64,000 nt of DNA from positions 62,001-126,000 of the forward strand of contig CAVRPV010000010.1 of the NCBI GenBank assembly GCA_963723235.1. The letters are read 5' to 3'. The notes under the pieces are model-generated. The model was not told the DNA's origin. It was given only the letters and a program-made list of their open reading frames with translations, and did not search any database. Source of the DNA: CAIRTM01 sp963723235 (GTDB lineage Bacteria > Desulfobacterota > WTBG01 > CAIYCZ01 > CAIRTM01). The position numbers were made by a program, and so were the translations under genes. Positions 36,370-43,860 of this stretch are shown here, in pieces (within the stretch, counting starts at the first letter, position 1; every line of letters starts with the position of its first letter).

Positions 36370-37335
36370 TCACGTCGGGGATAGTGGCGGCATGCATAGG
36401 GCATACAATGTGTACGAGGGTATTACAGTTTTTTTGCCGCAAAAAGGAATCCGCCGCAAGAAAGGTCTTGTGCGGTGAACCGTCTTCGCATGGTCGGGAT
36501 ACTTTATAATAAATGTGCTGATGTCTTCCTGTGCAATACGGTTGGTGACTTTGAAGAAGGTACATTCGAATCCGTGTGTAGCCAGAAGGTTTTCATATCC
36601 TGTTTTGCGCATGCGGTTTGGGGCACCACGGTAAAACGTCATGCACTTCCAAAGCGTTGCGTCTATTGTTAGAAAATCGAGTTCTGTTGAGTAGTTTAAG
36701 CCATGTGCTTTAAGATCAGCCGCATGTACCATGACGCCGCCAGGTTTGAGAATACGATGCATGCTTGCAAATAATGCGTTGAGATCCTGCACATGTTCAA
36801 GCACGGCATTTGAAACAATAATATCAACCGAGTTGTTTCCAAGCTCGATGTTTTCATTGCGGTTGTGCAGGTATTGAAGGCGTGAGGTGTCCCAGAGCGC
36901 CTGTCCCCGGTCATCAAAGGACAGTATTGCCTGCAGCCGCAGGCGTTGCTGTCCGGGAAGGATTGAGAGAAGCTGTCGTGCAATCAGAGTATTTTTGGAT
37001 GTGTCCAAAACCAGTTTAAACCGGTCAAAGCAGACAACGCGGGCAGCACCATAGGCCAGAAAGCAAAACGCTGTCGCCATCGTATCGCCGGGGCCCAATT
37101 CAACGACGGTTTTGTTGCTCAGCGCTGTATCGTCATCAGGCGGTGCTATATGCCGGCAGTATTTATCAAAAACCCCCCTGGAATATTCAGCAAGCTTTGC
37201 AATATTATGATCTAGCTGCGGATTGCCGGTTCCAGTTGTGCGGCGGATCCGGTTTATCGCAGCAGGCATGAGAAACATGAAGAAGTTTTTTAGCAGATTT
37301 TTTACAATATACCATGGGTAGGATCGATTGAGCAT
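36370..37335 (-). CDS. SAM-dependent methyltransferase, class I
   Basis: 321 residues. The Rossmann SAM-binding glycine motif is VVELGPGDT (about residue 78), with an acidic residue ending the second strand (VVCFDRF), VDIIVSNAVLEHVQDLNALFASMHRILKPGG as the motif 4-6 region typical of Methyltransf_11/31 proteins, and a C-terminal half without a recognisable substrate domain. The substrate cannot be predicted. It is a single gene facing the flavoprotein operon. Confidence 0.8.
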   Translation of the reverse strand: MLNRSYPWYIVKNLLKNFFMFLMPAAINRIRRTTGTGNPQLDHNIAKLAEYSRGVFDKYCRHIAPPDDDTALSNKTVVELGPGDTMATAFCFLAYGAARVVCFDRFKLVLDTSKNTLIARQLLSILPGQQRLRLQAILSFDDRGQALWDTSRLQYLHNRNENIELGNNSVDIIVSNAVLEHVQDLNALFASMHRILKPGGVMVHAADLKAHGLNYSTELDFLTIDATLWKCMTFYRGAPNRMRKTGYENLLATHGFECTFFKVTNRIAQEDISTFIIKYPDHAKTVHRTRPFLRRIPFCGKKTVIPSYTLYALCMPPLSPT

Positions 37336-37609
37336 TGGTTAACGCTGCTCTTGCTTAAATGAATTCGTGCGATGGCGACAGTATAGACAGGCTGAACATA
37401 TGTGTCAACATACAATAAACCGATACCCTGAAACGATGTATGCGGTATTCATACCATTGACTTCAGACAGGTTGGGACAGATTCAATGCTGCACCATGAC
37501 TGCTTGACATCATTCCCTGATTACAGTTAGGATTACGTGTTGAAACGCTAACGGAGCCGCCGCGAATGGAGTCTGCACCTTGTCTCGAAATTTTAATTAA
37601 GAAGGAAGT
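37336..37609. other. Intergenic region between divergent methyltransferase and crcB genes
   Basis: The 274 bases show no gene. I looked for a fluoride riboswitch in front of crcB and did not find its conserved core. AAGAAGGAAG just before 37610 is the crcB ribosome binding site. Confidence 0.5.
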
Positions 37610-38020
37610 ATGACAAATCCCTGGAGTTTATCCCTGCTGGTAGGTATCGGCGGATTCGCCGGATCGGTTGCGCGCTACGGACTGAGCCTTGCCGCGCAGC
37701 GCTTATCGATTGAGTGGCCGGCTGGAACCCTTGCTGCAAATGTGCTTGGCTGCCTTATCATCGGTATTATTGCAGCCATTTTTGATCGAGGCGAAACATT
37801 GTCTCCTGAGACGCGGCTTGTTTTGGCTACCGGATTTTGCGGTGGTTTTACGACTATGTCCTCTTTGGTGTATGAAACCGCAGCCATGATACGTGCCAGC
37901 GAATACCTGCATGCAGTTGCCTATGCTGCGGGAACTTTTTTTCTTTCTTTGGCCGCATTTGCAGCCGGTATAGTCGGATTGCGTATTATTGCGAGGATTG
38001 GAGGCGGACTATGGAACTGA
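37610..38020 (+). CDS. crcB: Fluoride exporter CrcB (Fluc family)
   Basis: 136 residues with four helices. Family motifs are GGFAGSVARYGLS near the N terminus, LAANVLGCLIIGI and GFCGGFTTMSSLVYET (the fluoride-pore TMSS/TTFS-type segment). It exports fluoride as a dual-topology dimer. The stop overlaps the DUF190 gene by ten bases, a common pairing. Confidence 0.9.
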   Translation: MTNPWSLSLLVGIGGFAGSVARYGLSLAAQRLSIEWPAGTLAANVLGCLIIGIIAAIFDRGETLSPETRLVLATGFCGGFTTMSSLVYETAAMIRASEYLHAVAYAAGTFFLSLAAFAAGIVGLRIIARIGGGLWN

Positions 38021-38367
38021 AAACAGAGGCAAAACTGTTGCGGATATTTTTAGGCGAAGCCGACAAGGTGCATCACAGCGCCCTCTACGATGTGATTGTT
38101 CGTGAGGCCCGCCGGCTTGGGCTTGCGGGTGCAACCGTCTGGCGTGGCATTGAGGGCTTCGGTCCGACCAGCCACATTCGCACGGCCCGGATTCTTGACA
38201 TCTCTACAGACCTCCCCGTTATCATCGAAATCGCGGACAGTGAAGAGAAGATCAACAGCTTTCTGCCTGTATTGCATGAATTATTTGAATCAGCCGCATG
38301 CGGTGGGTTGGTTACGGTTGAGAAGGTAGAGGTTGTCAGGTATACGCACGGGTGTAGTGCTTCCTAA
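38011..38367 (+). CDS. DUF190 (UPF0166) family protein
   Basis: 118 residues: LLRIFLGEADKVHHSALYDVIVREARRLGLAGATVWRGIEGFG and then SDLPVIIEIADSEEKI-type core, the DUF190 pattern of a PII-like fold. These proteins often lie next to crcB and may regulate or accompany the exporter. The gene is translationally coupled to crcB. Confidence 0.9.
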   Translation: MELKTEAKLLRIFLGEADKVHHSALYDVIVREARRLGLAGATVWRGIEGFGPTSHIRTARILDISTDLPVIIEIADSEEKINSFLPVLHELFESAACGGLVTVEKVEVVRYTHGCSAS

Positions 38368-38439
38368 ACTGATGTAACTTTTGGGGTATGAGGTCAATTG
38401 CCTGGTAAGCATTGCCTCAATCTTGCTTCGACATTTATC

Positions 38440-38468
38440 TTGACATGCAAGTATGTCTGTTTTATGTT
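38440..38468 (+). promoter_or_regulatory. Promoter with internal dyad before the DUF3015 gene
   Basis: TTGACA (38440-38445), 17 bases, TATGTT (38463-38468). The spacer and -35 overlap an inverted repeat GACAT-N6-ATGTC (38442-38457), a possible operator. The DUF3015 ATG is 56 bases downstream. Confidence 0.55.
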
Positions 38469-38523
38469 TTGTTTTAAGTAAAGCAATTTCCTACAATATT
38501 AACTGTATACAGGAGGGTGGAAA

Positions 38524-38982
38524 ATGAAAAAAGTTCTACTGACCGGTGTGGTACTCTTACTAACAGTTTCCGGGACTGTATTTGCTGCCCCACCAAAGGA
38601 AAACTGTGGTTGCGGACTGGGAACAATGCTTTTCGAAGGGAAAGACGGCTTTGTCCAGCAGATTCTTGCGGCAACGACAAACGGCAGCTTCGGCTCACAG
38701 ACTTTTGGCATCAGTTCCGGGACATCGGAGTGCAAACAACCGACACATTTTGCTTCAAATGAAGAGCTGAACATCTTTGTTGCCGAGAATATGGATAATA
38801 TTGCCAAGGACGCGGCCATGGGTCAGGGTGAGTATCTGGATACTCTGGCAGGACTCATGGATGTTCCTGAGTCGAATCGCGTTGAATTTTCACAGATGCT
38901 CCAGGATAATTTTTTAAATGTTTTCCCTGATGCCTCTGTCAGTCATACGGCTGTGATTGAGAATATAGCAAATCTTATGTAA
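38524..38982 (+). CDS. DUF3015 family secreted protein
   Basis: 152 residues with a cleavable signal peptide (MKKVLLTGVVLLLTVSGTVFA). The mature part begins with the DUF3015 pattern CGCGLGTMLFEGKDG, followed by QQILAATTNGSFGSQTFGISSGTSEC. GGAGG precedes the ATG. It ends one base before the DUF4105 gene, its usual neighbour. The function is unknown. Codon use and base composition are more A/T-rich than in most of the window. Confidence 0.85.
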   Translation: MKKVLLTGVVLLLTVSGTVFAAPPKENCGCGLGTMLFEGKDGFVQQILAATTNGSFGSQTFGISSGTSECKQPTHFASNEELNIFVAENMDNIAKDAAMGQGEYLDTLAGLMDVPESNRVEFSQMLQDNFLNVFPDASVSHTAVIENIANLM

Positions 38983-38983
38983 T

Positions 38984-40936
38984 ATGATTCAGAGCTTGGC
39001 AGTAACGGCTATACAAGGAAGATACGGGCGACGTTTCGTATCTTCCTTTTTTTTTATGCTGGTTTTCCTTGTACCAGCTGTTTGCCTTCCCCAAGAGGTT
39101 TCCCGGGTTGATCTTCTGGTAGAACAGGCCATAGCTGAAAAACTTCATGAAGACGAGTACTGGCTGATCCTGCTTCACTACAAACAGGGGATTTCAGGTT
39201 TTGAGAGTAAAATCGATGACCCTGATTTTTTTCTTTCTGAAAAGGGAAAAAAAGATCCGCTTGCTGAACTTGAAGCAACGCTCCGCCTTTTTTTTCAGGA
39301 CGATACAGAAAAAGTCAAAGATGCGCTTTGCCGGTTTCCGGCACGGTATTTCTGGCTGAAAAAAAGACTGGGCTTTGATGCATCAGAACTTGCCTCGGAA
39401 GGATGCGAGGCCTTTGATGCGATTCTTAAAAAGATTAAGCCCGCATCTGTAGCGCTGATATTTCCAACAGCTCATATTAATAGCCCTTCCTCAATGTTTG
39501 GGCATACGCTGATTCGGATTGATTCTGCTGAAAAAAGCCTTCTCCTCTCTTATGCTGTCAGCTATGCAGCACAAGCACATGATAAGAATGGCCTTCTCTA
39601 TGCGTTTAAGGGTATTTTCGGCATTTACGAGGGCTATTTTTCAATTCTTCCCTATTATCAGAAGGTAAAACAATACGGTGATATTGATCACCGGGATATT
39701 TGGGAATACCAGCTTAACCTCACTGAAGATGAAATATATTTAATGCTGCTGCACCTATGGGAACTTCAGGAAATATATTCAGACTATTTTTTCTTTGACG
39801 AGAACTGTTCTTATACGCTGTTGTTTTTGCTGGATGCAGCACGACCGAGCTTAAAGCTTACCGATGATTTAAGTCTCTGGGTGATGCCGATTGACACCAT
39901 CAGGCTGATGATGCAAAAAAACCTCATAGAAGAGGTGATTTACCGGCCGTCAAAATCAACAAAGATAAAATATCTTATTTCCGCTGCCGGAGAGGAAGAG
40001 CAGGACCTTGCACTTCGAATTTATGACGAGGCTGTCCGCCCAGACGATGTTTTAAAGCAGGATTTAACACAGGCAGAAAAAGCGAACGTTCTTGATCTGG
40101 TGATGGAATACTCACAATATAGATACTCAAGGAAAGAGCTCACAAAGGAAAAATACTTCGATGTTTTTTTAAGTGCTTCAAAAACACGAAGCACAATTAA
40201 AAACGATGAGTCATATTTGAGCGATATTCAGGTCCCGGTTCTTCCTGAAAAGGGACATAAGCCGAACAGAATGGGTGTGGGGCTTGGAGTGTTAAACAGT
40301 CGTGACAGACGCTATGATGATGAGTTTTTCCAGGAAATAAGAATCCGACCGGCATATCATGATCTTCTTTCTAATGACCGGGGATATGTGAAAGGCGCTC
40401 AGATTGATTTTATGAATCTGGCCCTACGCTATTTTCCGTCCGATAAAAAGCTGCGGCTGGAAAAATTTGATATTCTTAATATTGTTTCGATTTCGGATAG
40501 AGACCGGTTTTTTAAACCTGTTTCATGGAAAGTAAACACCGGTTTTTACCGCCAACTTCTTCCCGGTCGAAAGCGGGCCCTTTTTTATCAAGTGGCCGGC
40601 GGTGGGGGCTATGCTTGGGAGAATGATTTTTGGGGTACCTTGTATGTAATGGCTGACGCGGAACTTGATGTAAGCGGCAGGATCAAAAATTCTTTCTCCC
40701 TGGGTCTGGGCGGTTCAGTCGGGCTTTTAAAAGAATTCTCAGGCAGATATAAAACTAATCTGTTTGTTCGGCCTATGTATTTTATGCCGGGGGACAGCCA
40801 CGCCGGTGTTGAATGGAAATTAATCAATCAGGCTTCAATTACCACCAATACAGCCCTGTCCCTTGAGCTGTCAGGAGAAGATTCTTTCAAACAGTATGAA
40901 TCATCATCTCTTCTCTGCTTCCACGTTTATTTTTAA
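38984..40936 (+). CDS. DUF4105-domain envelope protein
   Basis: 650 residues. An N-terminal signal-like helix (FVSSFFFMLVFLVPAVCL) precedes the body. The central DUF4105 pattern includes INSPSSMFGHTLIRIDS, GIYEGYFSILPYYQKVKQYGDIDHRDIWEYQLNL and FFFDENCSYTLLFLLDAARP. The C-terminal 250 residues are strand-rich and end in a final aromatic (VYF), suggesting a beta-barrel or outer-membrane-associated part. No enzymatic role is established. It follows DUF3015 with a two-base shift and shares its A/T-rich composition, so the pair may have been acquired together. The exact start is uncertain. Confidence 0.8.
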   Translation: MIQSLAVTAIQGRYGRRFVSSFFFMLVFLVPAVCLPQEVSRVDLLVEQAIAEKLHEDEYWLILLHYKQGISGFESKIDDPDFFLSEKGKKDPLAELEATLRLFFQDDTEKVKDALCRFPARYFWLKKRLGFDASELASEGCEAFDAILKKIKPASVALIFPTAHINSPSSMFGHTLIRIDSAEKSLLLSYAVSYAAQAHDKNGLLYAFKGIFGIYEGYFSILPYYQKVKQYGDIDHRDIWEYQLNLTEDEIYLMLLHLWELQEIYSDYFFFDENCSYTLLFLLDAARPSLKLTDDLSLWVMPIDTIRLMMQKNLIEEVIYRPSKSTKIKYLISAAGEEEQDLALRIYDEAVRPDDVLKQDLTQAEKANVLDLVMEYSQYRYSRKELTKEKYFDVFLSASKTRSTIKNDESYLSDIQVPVLPEKGHKPNRMGVGLGVLNSRDRRYDDEFFQEIRIRPAYHDLLSNDRGYVKGAQIDFMNLALRYFPSDKKLRLEKFDILNIVSISDRDRFFKPVSWKVNTGFYRQLLPGRKRALFYQVAGGGGYAWENDFWGTLYVMADAELDVSGRIKNSFSLGLGGSVGLLKEFSGRYKTNLFVRPMYFMPGDSHAGVEWKLINQASITTNTALSLELSGEDSFKQYESSSLLCFHVYF

Positions 40937-41013
40937 TCAATACTGGTTTGTCGTGAATTTAAAGCTCGAATTGTGTATACAGGAAGCCCTGCAATAAGGA
41001 CATATTAAGATAG

Positions 41014-41652
41014 TTATTTACACAAATCCAGCATCGAGTCGATCACATGTGTCGGCTTGACGGCCATGTGCGCAGATTTGTTGTGGCTCCAGGTCACGAG
41101 CGCCGTGTCAATGCCGGCGCTGTGACCGCATTCAATGTCAAACCGTGCATCCCCGACAAACAATGTTCTTTCAGGAACAGCGCCCAGAAGTTCCAGCGCC
41201 TTGAGAGCTGGTTCAGGATGGGGCTTGTGATTGTCGGTTTCATCCGGCGTAACCATGACCTTGAAGTAGTCATAGATCCCGGTTTCGCGCAGAAAGCATG
41301 AAAGCGAGGTGATTTTGCGTGAGGTGACTATTGCAAGTATTTTTCCGGATGCGTGCAGGTTCCTGATCGCCGCAGGAACGCCGGGGCAGGGCGCAAGATA
41401 GTCCCGGTAAATGCTCATTTGGTAGTTCATATGATCGGCCTGCATGATATCAAATTGCTCATCACTCAAGGGGCCTATGTGGTGCTCAAACTGTTTGCGC
41501 AGGGTCAGGCCGATGCTGGCTATGATTTCATCGCGAGGGATATTCCGGTCGGCGTACTTGTTCAGGCTGTACACGAAACACTGGTAAATCAGCTCTGTGG
41601 TTTCAAACAGGGTTCCATCAGCGTCAAAAAGGTAATAATCATAGGATTTCAT
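41014..41652 (-). CDS. HAD-superfamily phosphatase, phosphoglycolate-phosphatase-like
   Basis: 212 residues. HAD motif I is YLFDADGTLFET (nucleophile Asp10, Asp12), the cap region is helical (subclass I), motif II is VTSRK, and motifs III/IV are KPHPEPALKALELL and FVGDARFDIECGHSAGID. Similar enzymes hydrolyse phosphoglycolate or related sugar phosphates; the exact substrate is not determined by sequence. It ends in convergent orientation to the DUF4105 gene. Confidence 0.85.
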   Translation of the reverse strand: MKSYDYYLFDADGTLFETTELIYQCFVYSLNKYADRNIPRDEIIASIGLTLRKQFEHHIGPLSDEQFDIMQADHMNYQMSIYRDYLAPCPGVPAAIRNLHASGKILAIVTSRKITSLSCFLRETGIYDYFKVMVTPDETDNHKPHPEPALKALELLGAVPERTLFVGDARFDIECGHSAGIDTALVTWSHNKSAHMAVKPTHVIDSMLDLCK

Positions 41653-41745
41653 TGTATGCGTGCCTGTTGCAGGAGGGCGGCCTGTGAAACCGTGTAAGCG
41701 GTTGCACGGGTTTTTGTCGTAACGGTTGCAGCCGGGAGGATTGAG

Positions 41746-42288
41746 CTAGTCCGCGGCTTCCGTGCGGGCCATGTTGATGGTCGTCGTATCGTTTTCAGTG
41801 GTAATGCTGATATTGAGACTGGCTTTGTCGCGTGTGCCGTTGAGCATGACAATATTGTCAAGGTTGAAGCGAGAACCCGGCGCCCACCCCTTGAGCGGTA
41901 TCTGTTCCTCGTAAAATTCGATGACTTTTTCTGGTTTCTCTGTTGTGGTGAGCGTAGCAATTGCATTACGGCCGTTTTGGAGCACTTGGTTCATGGCAAC
42001 CTTGCTGTCCGGCAGTACCGGAATGTCGGAAGGGAAGTCCGGGACGAGTTTATCGGTACTGAAGTCCATCTTGGCCCCATTGCCATCATCAGCCTTCATC
42101 ACAATCGAGGCATTTTTTTGATTGCCCTTAATGAGTACTTTGCCGTCCGGGCCGAGCACTTCAATGCCATCAGCCGTTTCCTGTACCTGCAGTCTGCCTC
42201 GTGGCCGGTCGGATTTTCCTTCATTGCCGCAGGCAACACATAGACAGGTAAGTAAGCAGAGGCTTAGACAAAAAATAGTATTTTTCAT
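41746..42288 (-). CDS. Putative lipoprotein of unknown function
   Basis: About 180 residues with a lipoprotein signal (MKNTIFCLSLCLLTCLCVAC, lipobox CVAC). The mature part holds a short beta-like repeat (VQETADGIEVLGPDGKVLIKGN) and a C-terminal region with DIPVLPDSKV, VIEFYEEQIPLKGW and SLNISITTENDTTTINM, resembling small periplasmic domains with the FYE(E/K)-LKxxGW pattern. The function is unknown. The start at 42288 is chosen because it opens directly on the signal peptide. Confidence 0.65.
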   Translation of the reverse strand: MKNTIFCLSLCLLTCLCVACGNEGKSDRPRGRLQVQETADGIEVLGPDGKVLIKGNQKNASIVMKADDGNGAKMDFSTDKLVPDFPSDIPVLPDSKVAMNQVLQNGRNAIATLTTTEKPEKVIEFYEEQIPLKGWAPGSRFNLDNIVMLNGTRDKASLNISITTENDTTTINMARTEAAD

Positions 42289-42527
42289 GGCGGGTCCCTT
42301 TATGCGGCTTGGGGTTTTTTTGGCCGGGTTTGAAGCGTTCATCCTTGTTTCCGTCTGTTTTTAGCTTTATTTATAATTAATTAAATACATTCGGGACAGT
42401 GGTTTTGTCAATCAGAATTATACATCAGGAATTATTTGCAAAGTTATTTTTTAGTGCTACTATTGCCGCATTGCTGAGACGTGTGTCACGTATTTACCCT
42501 TCACAATTAGAAAGGCAGGAAGAATGT

Positions 42528-43646
42528 ATGCGAAGTATGTCTATGCAACAACGCTGTGTGCATGTTTTGGCGGCAGCGCTGGTGTGGCTGCTGCCTGTTG
42601 CTATCCATGCCCAGAATGTGGACCAGAGCCCCGTAGATAATCCTGCAGGCGCACCAAAAGTTGTCTTTGAAAGCCGTACGCACGATTTCGGCACCGTTCA
42701 ACCCAACACGCCCCTGACACATAGTTTTGTTTTTACAAATCAGGGTACTGCCCCTCTGCTGATAGAAAAAGTCAAGGCCGGCTGAGGCTGCACAGCCGCG
42801 CTGGCTTCTGCCAGTGAGATTCCCCCGGGCGGGGAAGGAACAATCAAGGTTACTTTTACGCCGAGAGGCAACGAAGACAATCAAAAGAAAACCGTGCAGG
42901 TTGAGACTAATGACACGACAGCCCGGAACGTACAGCTGGAGGTGAGCGCAACCGTGGAGATATTGCTGACGATTACCCCCGCAGCGATAGTTTTCCCTGC
43001 GTTTATCGGTAGCGGTGGCAGTACAGAGCCTCTGTATGCCCGTCTTAGCGGCAGCAAGAGCGCTTCGGTAAAAATTATATCGACTGAGTCTGCGAACAAG
43101 TTGATTAACATTGAGATAAACCAGAAAGGTTTTGACGCTGACCCCACCCGCCAGATCAGGTTCAGCGTGCGGCCGGGAATGGCGGTTGGCCGTTTCCGTG
43201 AGCAGGTGGTTTTTAAAACCGACAATACAAGCGTGCCTGCACTGAATGTGAATGTCATGGGCGAGGTCACCGGCACAATCACGGTTAACCCGCTGCAGCT
43301 GCCGCTTGGCACACTTACCCCAGGGAGCACAGTGCGCAAAACCATTCAGCTGCAGTCGGCAGCTGAGGCATTTACATTTAACGTTGTGGAAGTCAGCAGC
43401 ACGGTTGAGGGGATGACCACTGAACTCATTACCGTAACCCCGGGAAAAGAGTATCAGGTCGTTGTTTCCCTGCCGGAGGGCTCAAAACAGTCGATTATAC
43501 GCGGGCAAATTGTCATTAAAACTGATGACCCTGATCAGGGAATTATAACGGTGCGGGTATTCGGACGTGCTGTCAGGCAGCCCGTGCAGGTGCAACCGGT
43601 TATGCCGGTAGAACCGGCGGCTGCAGGCGCAGGAAACGTTCAGTAA
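42528..43646 (+). CDS. DUF1573-domain periplasmic protein with in-frame TGA, candidate selenoprotein
   Basis: About 372 residues if TGA at 42783-42785 (residue 86) is read through. A signal peptide (VHVLAAALVWLLPVAIHAQ) precedes a DUF1573 domain: HDFGTVQPNTPLTHSFVF, TNQGTAPLLIEKVKAG, then the TGA, then GCTAALASASEIPPGGEG. Family members have Cys-Gly-Cys-Thr here, so TGA stands exactly where the first Cys is conserved. Further immunoglobulin-like repeats follow to the end with no other interruption. A seven-pair hairpin 13 bases downstream resembles a bacterial SECIS element. The alternative is a one-base TGC/TGT to TGA nonsense change or error. The ATG at 42528 has AGGA upstream. Confidence 0.75.
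42799..42816 (+). promoter_or_regulatory. SECIS-like hairpin downstream of the in-frame TGA
   Basis: In RNA terms CGCUGGC-UUCU-GCCAGUG forms seven pairs (one G-U), starting 13 bases after the UGA; in E. coli fdhF the upper SECIS stem starts about 11 bases after the UGA. The loop lacks the classic GGUCU of fdhF, which weakens the case, though loop sequences vary between bacterial groups. Confidence 0.45.
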
Positions 43647-43673
43647 AAAAAGGCATATGTTCTGGCCGTGCGC

Positions 43674-43697
43674 ACCCGCTTGAATTGTTCAGCGGGT
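43674..43697 (+). terminator. Stem-loop between the DUF1573 gene and glgP
   Basis: ACCCGCT (43674-43680) pairs with AGCGGGT (43691-43697). There is no T run, so it is only a weak terminator candidate. Confidence 0.3.
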
Positions 43698-43860
43698 GTT
43701 GTGCTGTGGGGTTGAGGGTTTTAGACACAGAAACATCGATCTTTATGCTGTAGCATGCTCGTCTATTTTTGTATGGCACTATCGGCACAGAGCATGTAAT
43801 GCAACGTTTTTTTACACGAGTGCCTGGCGCGATGTGCGTTATGCATACGGGGGACAATCC

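Noticed and set aside
37336..37609. Fluoride riboswitch before crcB
   Set aside because: I searched the leader by eye for the conserved fluoride-riboswitch core and pseudoknot segments and saw no match.
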